DNA of 64,000 nt from Halocynthiibacter styelae (GTDB taxonomy: Bacteria; Pseudomonadota; Alphaproteobacteria; Rhodobacterales; Rhodobacteraceae). The stretch spans positions 151,294 to 215,293 of the forward strand of contig NZ_JADCKQ010000006.1 of NCBI RefSeq assembly GCF_016123485.1. The letters run 5' to 3'. Numbering within the stretch: the stretch's first letter is position 1; the number at the start of each line of letters is the position of its first letter. Under the pieces are notes generated by a model. It did not search any database. It saw nothing but the letters and a program-made list of their open reading frames with translations, and was not told where the DNA came from. Below, piece by piece: positions 1-8,232 of the stretch. The position numbers and the translations under genes were made by a program.

Positions 1-43
1 GCATGTCTGAAATTTGCGGCAACAAAACCACATGGGGGCCAGA

Positions 44-802
44 ATGCAAGCCACTCCTTCTGAGAACAGCACGACGTTTGACGCGGATGAGGTCGCCAAA
101 TTTGAGGCCATGGCCGCTGAATGGTGGGATCCCAACGGGAAGTTCAAGCCCTTACACATGCTCAACCCCTGCCGCCTGGATTACATAACGCGCCAGATTG
201 CAGCAGAATTTGATCGTGATCTGAACGACACACTGCCGTTCAAAGGCCTGCGAATCCTCGATATCGGCTGTGGCGGCGGGCTGCTGTCCGAACCCATGGC
301 GCGGCTTGGCGCAGATGTAATTGGCGCAGATGCGGCCGCCGGCAATATCCCCGTGGCCCAGGCACACGCCCGCCAAATGGGGCTTGAGATCGATTATCGC
401 AATTGCCTGGCCGAAGATCTGGCAGAGGCAGGCGAAGTCTTTGATGTCGTCCTGAACATGGAAGTGATCGAACATGTGGCCGACCCACAGGCCTTCCTGA
501 ATGCCTGCAAAACCCTGTTGAAACCCGGCGGGCTGCTGCTGTGCTCCACCATCAACCGCAATCCCAAAAGCTTTGCTGTGGCGATTGTTGGCGCGGAACA
601 CATCATGCGCTGGCTGCCAAAAGGCACCCATGACTGGAAGAAATTCATCACCCCGGATGAACTGGTTGAACTCATCAAAAACGCTGAAATAGAGCCTGTT
701 GATCGCAAGGGGTTCGTGTTCAATCCCCTGCTCTGGTCCTGGTCCATTTCTGATCGAGACCTGTCCGTGAACTATGTCACAGCCAGCGTGAACCGCGCTT
801 AA
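44..802 (+). CDS. ubiG: Ubiquinone biosynthesis O-methyltransferase UbiG
   Basis: Class I SAM-dependent methyltransferase that performs the two O-methylations of ubiquinone synthesis. The 252-aa protein carries WWDP at residues 27-30 and the SAM-binding motif LDIGCGGG at about 72-79, then the acidic strand end GAD. Both are typical of UbiG, and the length matches the family. I chose the ATG at 44, preceded by a G-rich stretch at 34-38. In-frame alternatives are ATG 32 and TTG 14, both without a ribosome site. The gene overlaps the convergent marR by 4 bases. Its promoter probably lies before the window. High certainty on family. Confidence 0.95.
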   Translation: MQATPSENSTTFDADEVAKFEAMAAEWWDPNGKFKPLHMLNPCRLDYITRQIAAEFDRDLNDTLPFKGLRILDIGCGGGLLSEPMARLGADVIGADAAAGNIPVAQAHARQMGLEIDYRNCLAEDLAEAGEVFDVVLNMEVIEHVADPQAFLNACKTLLKPGGLLLCSTINRNPKSFAVAIVGAEHIMRWLPKGTHDWKKFITPDELVELIKNAEIEPVDRKGFVFNPLLWSWSISDRDLSVNYVTASVNRA

Positions 803-1239
803 TCTTCGTCTAATTCTTCGCGCAGCGTCCGCAACACCGGCAGAGCTGCGCGGATCTTATCCGGTCCGATGTCATGCACCGCATCGCCGATCACCGGCGT
901 CAGCGCGTGCAATGCCGCGTCGCGCGCTGATTTGCCCGCCGGGCTGATCGACACAAATTTACGTCGTGCATCATCCCAATCCGGGCGAATATGGATATAT
1001 CCCGCCCATTCAAGTTTCGAGAGCGTGTTTGTCATCGCACCCTTCGTCACATGAAAGGCCCGTGCAAGCTGCACCGGGGATTTCTCACCCTTCACATGCG
1101 CCAGATGATTGAGCACAGAGAAATGCGAAAGCTCCATCCCTTTCGGCAAAGCTTTTGACAGCCGGTTGCGCGCCAGCTGTCCGGTCATAAAGACTTCGGA
1201 AAACAGGGCAATTGCCAGAGGATCGGAACCGTCGGTCAC
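799..1239 (-). CDS. MarR-family transcriptional regulator
   Basis: Small winged-helix DNA-binding protein, 146 aa. The helix-turn-helix lies around residues 38-82. The wing runs through [16 protein letters not shown] at 87-102, the typical MarR pattern of Asp/Arg-rich beta-hairpin followed by a Pro-Ala-Gly turn. The start is GTG, and its bases overlap the TGA of the upstream nitrilase gene (GTGA), so translation is probably coupled. It is the last gene of the leftward comF-grx-nitrilase-marR operon. The ligand and targets cannot be read from the sequence. Confidence 0.88.
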   Translation of the reverse strand: MTDGSDPLAIALFSEVFMTGQLARNRLSKALPKGMELSHFSVLNHLAHVKGEKSPVQLARAFHVTKGAMTNTLSKLEWAGYIHIRPDWDDARRKFVSISPAGKSARDAALHALTPVIGDAVHDIGPDKIRAALPVLRTLREELDED

Positions 1240-2084
1240 GCGGATGTTCCTTCAGGTTTCGCAAAATCGCGATCATGGGTCAGGGTCGGAATACGCCCGC
1301 GGGCCTCGGCGATCTTTGACATATCCAGATCCACCAGGGTCACGCCGGGGTCTTCGCCGCCATCCGCCAGGACTTCGCCCCATGGTGCAACCGCCAGGGA
1401 ATGCCCATAAGTGTAACGTGGCTTGCCCGTGCTGACCGGGTGCTTACCACATTGCGCAGGTGCCAGAACAAAACATCCGGTTTCAATTGCGCGGGCGCGC
1501 AGCAAAACATGCCAGTGTGCGGCACCGGATACCGGCGAAAACGCCGCTGGCCCCGTGATAATATCCGCCCCCGCATGGCCCAGCGCCCGGTGCAGATGCG
1601 GAAAACGTACGTCATAACAGATCGTCATGCCGACTTTGCCAAAATCCGTATCCGTCACAACCGCCTGCTCACCCGGGCGATAACCTGCTGATTCCTTAAA
1701 GCTTTCCTGCGCATCGATATTCACATCAAACATGTGGATCTTGTCGTAACGCGCTTTAACCTCACCCGTTGGGCTGATCATGAACGACCGGTTCGCAAAG
1801 CGTCCATCGGCATCACCCGTTTTCAGACCAAGCGACCCGATCAACAGCCAGACCCCCAGCTTTGCCGCCTCATCGCGCAGCGCCGCCAGGGTAATGTCAT
1901 CGGCCTCATGCTGAAGCACAGAATGCTGATGCGCACGGCTGTTTGACACGCAATTCGTCACCTCAGGCGTCAGGATAAATCCCGCACCTTCCGCATGCGC
2001 CTGACGCATGTAATCACGGATGACCGGAATATTATCCGCCGGCACGTCGGAAGACGACAGCTGTATCAGCCCTGCGCGCATCAT
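1236..2084 (-). CDS. Carbon-nitrogen hydrolase (Nit1/omega-amidase-like)
   Basis: Nitrilase-superfamily amidohydrolase, 282 aa. The Glu-Lys-Cys triad is visible as E41 (TPEVTN), K115 (YDKIHMFD) and C156 (TICYDVRFP). The YDKIHMFDV and CYDVRFP signatures point to the Nit1/Nit2 branch, which hydrolyses deaminated glutathione or alpha-keto-acid omega-amides. That fits its position directly after a glutaredoxin gene with no intergenic base (stop at 2085, start at 2084). The exact substrate is inferred only. The start is ATG-ATG. Confidence 0.88.
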   Translation of the reverse strand: MMRAGLIQLSSSDVPADNIPVIRDYMRQAHAEGAGFILTPEVTNCVSNSRAHQHSVLQHEADDITLAALRDEAAKLGVWLLIGSLGLKTGDADGRFANRSFMISPTGEVKARYDKIHMFDVNIDAQESFKESAGYRPGEQAVVTDTDFGKVGMTICYDVRFPHLHRALGHAGADIITGPAAFSPVSGAAHWHVLLRARAIETGCFVLAPAQCGKHPVSTGKPRYTYGHSLAVAPWGEVLADGGEDPGVTLVDLDMSKIAEARGRIPTLTHDRDFAKPEGTSA

Positions 2085-2342
2085 TTATCCTTCCAGCATC
2101 AGATCAAGGGCACCGTTGCGTTCCAGATCATGCAGATCGTCACAGCCACCGATATGTTCTTTGCCGACAAAGATCTGCGGCACAGATGTCTGCCCCTGGG
2201 CGCGTTTCGTCATTTTCGCCCGCAGCGCACGATCCCCATCCACAGAGATTTCTTTATACTTCACGCCCTTTTTGTTCAGCAGGCGTTTCGCCGCATGGCA
2301 GAACCCGCACAAAGACGAGGTATAGATTTCAACAGGTTTCAT
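2085..2342 (-). CDS. grxC: Glutaredoxin (GrxC type)
   Basis: Dithiol glutaredoxin of 85 aa, the usual length, reducing disulfides with glutathione in the cytosol. The active site is C12-G-F-C15, a variant of the common CPYC. Also visible are the cis-proline region TSVPQIF and the glutathione-binding GGCDDL near the C-terminus. It lies between comF (36-base gap) and the nitrilase gene (no gap), consistent with one operon. Confidence 0.93.
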   Translation of the reverse strand: MKPVEIYTSSLCGFCHAAKRLLNKKGVKYKEISVDGDRALRAKMTKRAQGQTSVPQIFVGKEHIGGCDDLHDLERNGALDLMLEG

Positions 2343-2378
2343 CGCGCTTCCCTTCAGTTTCGATAAACTTATAGGGAT

Positions 2379-3110
2379 TTAGGCATCCTTCGCAACGCGT
2401 GCCAGTACCACAACATCAATTCGTGACGCACCGGCAACCTTACAGGCCCCCGCACAAACCTGCAGCGTCGCGCCACTGGTCATCACATCGTCGACCAGCA
2501 ACACCGGACGGCCTGCAATGCGGATCTTACGGCGCGGATGCACAAAGATGTTGTTTTTCATGATCTCAGCCCGCTGGTCTGCTGACTTCCCTTCCAACAA
2601 TGGGGTTCTGTGACGACGGATCAGCAGATCCTGACACAGGGGCAATTCAGCCGTTCGCGCCAGAGACGCGGCCATCAGGGCGGATTGATTATACCTGCGC
2701 CGCAACAGACGCGACCAATGCAGGGGCACAGGCGCAACCAGGGTCTGATTTCCGATCAGATCCCGCGCGGCATGCGCCATCCAGGCCCCGGCTGGCTCCG
2801 CATATTCCGATTTATCGCCATGTTTCAGCGCCAGGATCATACGCCGGATATTACCCTTATATTCCGCAACAGCCCGCCCGCGCGTCCAGGCACGACCCAA
2901 GGCGCGACAATCATCACAATGCAGAACGCTGCCATCCTGATCTTCATGTCCCGGCAGGGGTGTTCCACAACAATCACAGGCCGCACCGGCAATAAACGGG
3001 GTGTTCCCCCAGCAATCCGCGCACAATCCACCGTTCACAGTTTCGACCGTGGCATTGCATGTCGCGCATTGGGGCGGGTAAAGGACATCAAGTGCTTTTT
3101 GCATCATCAT
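2379..3110 (-). CDS. comF: ComF-family phosphoribosyltransferase-like protein
   Basis: 243-aa protein with an N-terminal double zinc ribbon (Cys15/18/30/33 and a second set around 45-48 and 65/68). The C-terminal type I phosphoribosyltransferase fold has the PRPP loop VLLVDDVMTSGATL. ComF proteins are linked to DNA uptake and handling of incoming single strands, but in non-competent bacteria the role is unclear. Three tandem ATG codons (3110, 3107, 3104) follow an AAAGG motif. A TTG at 3119 is also open but too close to that motif. It heads the leftward operon and is divergent from the methyltransferase gene. Confidence 0.88.
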   Translation of the reverse strand: MMMQKALDVLYPPQCATCNATVETVNGGLCADCWGNTPFIAGAACDCCGTPLPGHEDQDGSVLHCDDCRALGRAWTRGRAVAEYKGNIRRMILALKHGDKSEYAEPAGAWMAHAARDLIGNQTLVAPVPLHWSRLLRRRYNQSALMAASLARTAELPLCQDLLIRRHRTPLLEGKSADQRAEIMKNNIFVHPRRKIRIAGRPVLLVDDVMTSGATLQVCAGACKVAGASRIDVVVLARVAKDA

Positions 3111-3151
3111 AGCAGGCAAAACCTTTTACGGCACGCCTTCCGGAGAAACGG

Positions 3152-3979
3152 ATGAACGGACCAGACAGATTAACCGATCGCAAACAACTGCTGCACAACC
3201 GTGCGCGCGCCACTGCGATGGAAGCACCCGCCATGTTCCTTTTGGAAGATGCGGCGCTTGAGCTTAAAGAAAGACTAAACGAGGTTAACAGGGCGTTTAC
3301 GCAGCCTGCAATTGTCACTGGTTTTCCGGATTTCTGGGCAGATTTTCTGCCTGACGTGAAAATCATCCCTGATGATGAGCTGCTTGATCTGGAACCACAG
3401 GCCCATGATCTGATTGTTCACGCCATGTCCCTGCATTGGGCAGATGATCCGGTGGGGCAGATGATCCAATGTCGTCGCGCGCTGAAACCGGACGGCTTAT
3501 TCATCGCCACATTGTTCGGCGGGCAGACCCTACAGGAATTGCGCGTCGCCATGGCAGAAGCCGAGGTCGCGATCATGGGCGGCCTGTCCCCCCGCATCGC
3601 CCCCATGGCCGAAATCCGTGATCTTGGGGCGCTTTTGCAACGCGCGGGCTTTGCCCTGCCCGTCGCAGACAATTTGACGCAGAATGTGACCTATAGGGAT
3701 GCCGTGTCACTGATGCGCGATCTGCGGGCGATGGGCGAAGGCAACGCGATGAACAGGCGTCTGCGGGAACCTTCAAAACAGTCTCTGTTTCGGACGATTT
3801 CACAAATTTATGCCGAACATTTCCCGGCAAATGACAACCGCATCAAAGCAACCTTTGACATCATCACCCTCACCGGCTGGGCCCCGGATGACAGCCAACA
3901 GCAGCCACTGCGGCCTGGATCTGCGCAACAAAGCCTTGCAAATGCCCTGAATACCACCGAAATCAATATCCCAGACTAA
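3152..3979 (+). CDS. SAM-dependent methyltransferase, BioC/NDUFAF5-like
   Basis: 275-aa class I methyltransferase of the group related to BioC and the mitochondrial complex I assembly factor NDUFAF5. Seen are DLIVHAMSLHWADDPVGQMIQCRRALKPDGLFIATLFGGQTLQELR and a later GGLSPRIAPMAEIRDLGALLQRAGF. The canonical glycine-rich motif I is not obvious. The region where it should be reads PAIVTGFPDFWADFLP, so SAM binding may be altered or lost. Alphaproteobacterial homologues of this type are common near hemH. The substrate is unknown. It sits 21 bases before hemH on the same strand. Confidence 0.82.
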   Translation: MNGPDRLTDRKQLLHNRARATAMEAPAMFLLEDAALELKERLNEVNRAFTQPAIVTGFPDFWADFLPDVKIIPDDELLDLEPQAHDLIVHAMSLHWADDPVGQMIQCRRALKPDGLFIATLFGGQTLQELRVAMAEAEVAIMGGLSPRIAPMAEIRDLGALLQRAGFALPVADNLTQNVTYRDAVSLMRDLRAMGEGNAMNRRLREPSKQSLFRTISQIYAEHFPANDNRIKATFDIITLTGWAPDDSQQQPLRPGSAQQSLANALNTTEINIPD

Positions 3980-4000
3980 ACGCGCGCGCCAGGACACATT

Positions 4001-5023
4001 ATGCTACCAGCAAACCACCTAAAATTGCCTTCCCCGAAAACCGGCATTCTGATCGCCAACCTCGGGACGCCGGACAATTATGATTACTGGTCCATGCGGC
4101 GCTATCTGAACGAATTTCTGTCTGACCGCCGGGTAATTGATCTGCCGCGCTGGAAGTGGCTGCCCATCCTCAAGCTGATCATTCTGACAAAACGCCCCTT
4201 CAGTTCCGGCGAGGCCTATAAATCCATCTGGAACGAAGAACAGGGTGAAAGCCCCCTGATGACCATCACCCGCGCCCAGACAGACAAACTGCGCGATGCC
4301 CTGACAGATGCCCATGGCGACAAGGTGCAGGTGGAATTCTGTATGCGCTATGGCAACCCCTCAACAGTGTCTAAAGTTGAGGAAATGATCAAAAACGGCT
4401 GTGAACGCATCCTGTTTTTCCCGCTGTATCCGCAATATGCCGGGGCAACCACAGCAACCGCAAATGACGCGTTTTTTGCCGCCCTGGGCAAAGCCCCCTG
4501 GCAGCCTGCCGCACGTACAGTGCCTGCCTATTTCGCACATCCGACCTATGTGGATGCGTTGGCACAATCTGTGGAAGCGGCCTATGCGAAAATGGATGTG
4601 CGCCCGGATCACCTGATTGCATCGTACCACGGCATGCCGGAACGTTATCTGACCCAGGGTGATCCCTATCACTGCCAGTGCCAGAAATCGACACGCCTGC
4701 TGAAAGAACGCCTGGGCTGGGAAGATGGCGAAATCATCACAACCTTCCAGTCCCGTTTCGGGCGCGAAGAATGGCTGAAACCTTATACCGTCGAACATGT
4801 GGCCGAACTGGCCCGCGCGGGTAAGAAGAACATCGCCGTCATCGCCCCCGCGTTTTCCGCTGATTGCATCGAAACCCTCGAAGAAATCAACGAGGAAATT
4901 CAGGAAGCCTTTGTTGAAGCCGGCGGTGAAACATTCACCTATATCCCCTGCCTCAATGATGACGCGGCCCATATCGCGGCATTGACGCAAATCATCGAAG
5001 AAGACCTGCAGGGCTGGGTGTAA
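4001..5023 (+). CDS. hemH: Ferrochelatase HemH
   Basis: Inserts ferrous iron into protoporphyrin IX, the last step of protohaem synthesis, at the inner membrane face. The length of 340 aa is standard. Recognisable regions are ILIANLGTPDN at the N-terminus, the LFFPLYPQYAGATTAT signature, ASYHGMPERYL with the metal-binding histidine, FQSRFGREEWLKP, and the conserved glutamate stretch DCIETLEEINEE. The ATG at 4001 follows an AGGA motif at 3991-3994. It probably forms an operon with the upstream methyltransferase gene. A hairpin follows the stop codon. Confidence 0.97.
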   Translation: MLPANHLKLPSPKTGILIANLGTPDNYDYWSMRRYLNEFLSDRRVIDLPRWKWLPILKLIILTKRPFSSGEAYKSIWNEEQGESPLMTITRAQTDKLRDALTDAHGDKVQVEFCMRYGNPSTVSKVEEMIKNGCERILFFPLYPQYAGATTATANDAFFAALGKAPWQPAARTVPAYFAHPTYVDALAQSVEAAYAKMDVRPDHLIASYHGMPERYLTQGDPYHCQCQKSTRLLKERLGWEDGEIITTFQSRFGREEWLKPYTVEHVAELARAGKKNIAVIAPAFSADCIETLEEINEEIQEAFVEAGGETFTYIPCLNDDAAHIAALTQIIEEDLQGWV

Positions 5024-5027
5024 ACAC

Positions 5028-5049
5028 AAAAAAGGGGGCGAAAGCCCCC
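5028..5049 (-). terminator. Intrinsic terminator of the Tat L,D-transpeptidase gene (possibly bidirectional)
   Basis: A perfect 6-bp stem (5034-5039 with 5044-5049) closes a GAAA tetraloop. Read on the minus strand it is followed by six T residues (complement of 5028-5033), a textbook Rho-independent terminator for the gene at 5076-5657. In the plus direction the U-tract is poor and late, so it probably ends hemH only weakly. Confidence 0.85.
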
Positions 5050-5075
5050 GATTTAGTCTCTGTTTTTGTTAATCC

Positions 5076-5657
5076 TCAGATCAACAGAACCTGCGTGCCG
5101 TTTTTGGTCAGCGCGAACAGTTCAGCAATATGTTCGTTATAAAGACCAATACAGCCGTTTGAAGAACGACGCCCAATCTTACGTGTGTCCTGGGTGCCGT
5201 GAATACGGTAATACGTCCAGCTGAGGTACAGCGCATGCGTACCCAGCGGGTTTTCCGGGCCAGGGCCGATATAATCAGGCCATTCCGGATTACGTAGCTT
5301 CATAGACGGCGTCGGACGCCAGCTTGGCCCATCCACCTTACGCACAATGGATGTCCGGCCCAGACGGGTCAGCTCATCCGACATCGGCACAGAAGTTGGG
5401 TAAAGCTTATAAAGCGTCTGATCTTCATTCCAGAAGTGCAAAACCCGTGATGTGGTGTCCACAAGAATTGCACCATTGTTGGTGTTGGAAAAATAAGGGT
5501 GCCAGTCCAGCGAACGGAAGCTGGAAATATTGTGACGCACAGATCCGCCACCTTCCGGCGCAGTTTGCGCAATGGCAGGCGCTGCCAACCCGGCAACCGC
5601 CAGAGCGGAAGCACCACTCAGGAATTTACGGCGTCCAATTTTGTCTGATTTAAACAT
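5076..5657 (-). CDS. Exported L,D-transpeptidase (YkuD domain), Tat substrate
   Basis: 193-aa periplasmic enzyme that forms 3-3 crosslinks in peptidoglycan or anchors proteins to it. The N-terminus carries a twin-arginine signal, [23 protein letters not shown], with an AxA-type cleavage site. The YkuD catalytic motif is present: HGTQDTRKIGRRSSNGCIGL, with nucleophile C169. I chose ATG 5657, which puts the RR motif near the start and has AGGG upstream. Longer in-frame starts add sequence before the Tat motif. It is convergent with hemH and divergent from the CAP lipoprotein gene. Annotators often name this class ErfK/YbiS/YkuD. Confidence 0.92.
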   Translation of the reverse strand: MFKSDKIGRRKFLSGASALAVAGLAAPAIAQTAPEGGGSVRHNISSFRSLDWHPYFSNTNNGAILVDTTSRVLHFWNEDQTLYKLYPTSVPMSDELTRLGRTSIVRKVDGPSWRPTPSMKLRNPEWPDYIGPGPENPLGTHALYLSWTYYRIHGTQDTRKIGRRSSNGCIGLYNEHIAELFALTKNGTQVLLI

Positions 5658-5828
5658 ATGTCTGACCCTGTCTCGCATGGAGAAACTGAAATTTGAGCCG
5701 ATAATATGGCGAGAAAGCCGCAGTCGCAAATCAAACAAGCGTTAACTCGCCGATTTTCGCCTGGGGCGCTTTGAAATACACACCACTTGCCGTTAGACGG
5801 ACAGGAACAAAAACACGGATGTTTTAAA

Positions 5829-6383
5829 ATGAGTAAAATTCTGGCCCTCTGCGCCTCACTGATCTTTGTACTCGCTGCATGTACACAGCCATCCGCAGTG
5901 CTTGGCCCGGATGGAAAACCGCTGCCACGCGTTTATCGCATCGGCAACGCATCCCAGGTTCAGTTCCGTATGCTGGATTCTGTGAACTCCCTGCGCGCTG
6001 CTGCCGGTCTTGGCCAGGTGCAGCTGAACAGCGAACTCAACGCTGCTGCGGCAACCCATTCCAAAGATATGGCCGCACAGAACCGCCCATGGCATTTTGG
6101 TTCTGACGGATCGTCCCCGCTGGTTCGCGCACAACGTGCCGGTTACGCGGGAACGCTTGAAGGCGAGAATATCTCTGAAACCTATGAAACCGAACTGCAG
6201 ACCCTGTCTGCCTGGATGGCCGAATCCGGCACACGTGACGTGATCCTGGCTTCTGGTGCTGTGAACATGGGTTTCTCCTGGTTCCAGGAACCAAACGGCA
6301 AGATCTGGTGGACACTTCTGCTGGGCAACAATGACGTTCCACAGCTGCGTGTGACCGAATCAGTGGCCGCAAACCAAAGCTGA
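5829..6383 (+). CDS. CAP/SCP-domain lipoprotein
   Basis: 184-aa predicted lipoprotein with a short signal peptide and lipobox LAAC (C18). The rest is a CAP domain (cysteine-rich secretory / SCP / PR-1 superfamily). Typical signatures are NSLRAAAGLGQVQLNSELNAAAATHSKDMA, the histidine in PWHFGSDG, and GENISETYETELQTLSAWMAESGTRDVIL. The bacterial role of CAP proteins is poorly understood. Its place between two L,D-transpeptidase genes suggests a cell-envelope job. The start at MSKILALC (5829) was preferred over the upstream in-frame start because it places the signal peptide at the N-terminus. Confidence 0.88.
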   Translation: MSKILALCASLIFVLAACTQPSAVLGPDGKPLPRVYRIGNASQVQFRMLDSVNSLRAAAGLGQVQLNSELNAAAATHSKDMAAQNRPWHFGSDGSSPLVRAQRAGYAGTLEGENISETYETELQTLSAWMAESGTRDVILASGAVNMGFSWFQEPNGKIWWTLLLGNNDVPQLRVTESVAANQS

Positions 6384-6402
6384 TCCCAAACATCTGAATG
6401 AC

Positions 6403-6430
6403 AAAAGGCAGGCCATTTCGCCTGCCTTTT
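6403..6430. terminator. Bidirectional intrinsic terminator between convergent genes
   Basis: A perfect 7-bp GC-rich stem (6407-6413 with 6420-6426) encloses a 6-base loop. It is flanked by AAAA on the left and a run of six T on the right, so it can act in both directions. It serves the CAP lipoprotein gene (plus) and the second L,D-transpeptidase gene (minus). Confidence 0.9.
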
Positions 6431-6436
6431 TTGTTG

Positions 6437-6940
6437 TCATGGGTAGATCGTAATCGGCGTGCCGAGATTCACCATCGCAAAGATTTCCTCAATCTCGCGG
6501 TTGGTTACGGCAATGCAACCCGCTGTCCAGTCTTCATCCCCATTCGCGCGACTGCCCGGGCGCGGCGCGCCATGAATGAAAATATCGCCACCCGGACTGC
6601 GCCCCAGGGCACGCGCCGCCGCAACATCATTGCGATTGGGGTACGAAATACCGACGGACAGATGAAAACTGCTGTTCGGATTCTTCCGGTCAATCAGGTA
6701 GTTGCCTTCCGGCGTGCGCCCATCACCCTCAATTTGCTTATCGCCAACCGGCGCAAAACCCAGGCGCACCCGGTAGCTTTCCAGAACTTCGCCGTGATTC
6801 ATCAGATAAAGACGCCGACGGCCCTTATACAGAATGATGCGCGTGACTTCCGGCCCATTGTAGCGCCGAAACTTTGAACCACCGCCACAGGCGGAAAGGA
6901 AGGCGGCGCCAAGGCCCAGAAGGAATGTAGAACGTTTCAT
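6437..6940 (-). CDS. L,D-transpeptidase lipoprotein (YkuD domain)
   Basis: 167-aa protein with lipobox LSAC (C18) and a YkuD domain. Seen are ILYKGRRRLYLMNHGEVLESYRVRLGFAPVGDKQIEGDGRTPEGNY, then HGAPRPG...WTAGCIAVTN with nucleophile C142. It differs from the neighbouring Tat-exported enzyme in export route (lipidated, Sec) and in sequence, so it is not a recent duplicate. Probable role: outer-membrane or periplasmic peptidoglycan crosslinking or trimming. The ATG start at 6940 gives a clean signal peptide. Confidence 0.92.
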   Translation of the reverse strand: MKRSTFLLGLGAAFLSACGGGSKFRRYNGPEVTRIILYKGRRRLYLMNHGEVLESYRVRLGFAPVGDKQIEGDGRTPEGNYLIDRKNPNSSFHLSVGISYPNRNDVAAARALGRSPGGDIFIHGAPRPGSRANGDEDWTAGCIAVTNREIEEIFAMVNLGTPITIYP

Positions 6941-7017
6941 CGGTTACTGCTCTTTTTTGTCCGACATACGGTATCTACAGCCATTCAGGCAAGCACCGCG
7001 CATCTTTATCCCATAAC

Positions 7018-8232
7018 TTATCTGTGAAACCCGGCCACAACTTCAACATGGGATGACCAGCGGAACTGATCCACAACCTTCAGATTGCGCATGCCATAGC
7101 CCGCAGCGATCAGCACTTCGGCATCGCGCGCGAATGTCACCGGATTACAGGACACCATGGCAATGGTCGCCACATCAGATTTCGCAATTTCAGCGATTTG
7201 TGCTTCGGCACCCGCACGCGGCGGGTCGATGATGATGGCATCAAACTTGTTCAGCTCATCCGGCAAAAGCGGACGGCGGAACAGATCACGCGTGGTTGCT
7301 GTGACGGTGCGCAGACCTTTTGCATGACGCCACCCGGCCTCAAGGCTTGCGATCATCGCTTTTTCACCTTCAAACGCGTGAACTTCGGCAGATTGCGCCG
7401 CCGGGAACGTAAACGTCCCGCAGCCAGAAAACAGATCTGCAACACGTCCTGCCCCGTCAATCAGTTCAAGAACAGCCGAAACAAGCGTCTGTTCGCCTTC
7501 CTGGGTTGCCTGAAAAAACGCACCTGGCGGTGGCGTGACCGCTGCGGCGCCAAAGTTTACCGCAGGTGTGTGTTGTGTTGCGATCAACTCATCTTCCCAG
7601 GTCAGCCGTGCAATGCCTGGTTTGGCAGACGCCTGGGCAAGCTGGGCCAGAAACGGGCCATCCGCAGCTTTGCCGCCTTCGGCAAGGATATCTACACCAC
7701 CTGTGGTTTCCGTCACCGTAAAGCGCAGGGTGCCTTTACGGCTGCCGCCAAGTACGGTCAGATCTTCCAGAACGGGCACAATATCCAGCAGAACCGGGCT
7801 GAGAACTTTACAGTTCGGCACGGCGATGACAGTGTCAGACGCCTTCATATGGAAACCAACAAGCGCGCCTTTCTTAGTGCGCCGCGCAGAAAACACCGCA
7901 CGCCTGCGCGAGGCGGGGGGGGACGTTTCAGTTGCGCAAACCTCTGCCGTCATGCCGCGTGTGGTCAGGGCAGTCTGCACAACACCGCGCTTGAAGCCAG
8001 CGACAAAATCGTCGGACGCATGTTGCAGATTACAGCCGCCACAGGATTTCGCATGGGAACAGGGCGCTTTCACGCGATGATCCGAAGGCGTCACAATGGA
8101 TGGGCCGACAATGCGATCCTTCTCGACCTCACCTGTGATCACTTCGCCGGGCAGAACCCCGGATACATAAAGAGGCCCGGCGACGATCCCGTCACCCTGA
8201 TGCCCCAGTCGTTCAACTGTGTAGCGCGTCAC
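7018..8232 (-). CDS. Class I 23S rRNA/tRNA m5U methyltransferase (RlmD/TrmA family)
   Basis: 404-aa RNA uracil-C5 methyltransferase. An N-terminal TRAM-like domain is followed by a cysteine cluster (C58, C64, C67, plus a later Cys in PNCKVL) of the kind that binds a 4Fe-4S cluster in RlmD. Then come the SAM motif DLFSGCGTFTFPAA, IIDPPRAG, and the catalytic nucleophile C362 in MVSCNPVTFARD. Whether it modifies 23S rRNA or tRNA cannot be told. The GTG start at 8232 overlaps the upstream ABC transporter gene by 20 bases, so it is the last gene of a tightly packed operon. Its Shine-Dalgarno is poor. Confidence 0.9.
   Translation of the reverse strand: MTRYTVERLGHQGDGIVAGPLYVSGVLPGEVITGEVEKDRIVGPSIVTPSDHRVKAPCSHAKSCGGCNLQHASDDFVAGFKRGVVQTALTTRGMTAEVCATETSPPASRRRAVFSARRTKKGALVGFHMKASDTVIAVPNCKVLSPVLLDIVPVLEDLTVLGGSRKGTLRFTVTETTGGVDILAEGGKAADGPFLAQLAQASAKPGIARLTWEDELIATQHTPAVNFGAAAVTPPPGAFFQATQEGEQTLVSAVLELIDGAGRVADLFSGCGTFTFPAAQSAEVHAFEGEKAMIASLEAGWRHAKGLRTVTATTRDLFRRPLLPDELNKFDAIIIDPPRAGAEAQIAEIAKSDVATIAMVSCNPVTFARDAEVLIAAGYGMRNLKVVDQFRWSSHVEVVAGFHR

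Noticed and set aside
819..852. 8-bp inverted repeat CGCGCAGC / GCTGCGCG downstream of ubiG
   Set aside because: The loop is 18 bases, no T tract follows, and it lies within marR codons. It is not a credible terminator.
3284..3298. CtrA-like TTAA-N7-TTTA
   Set aside because: Inside the coding region of the methyltransferase gene with one mismatch. It shows that single near matches occur by chance, so I gave low weight to such sites elsewhere.
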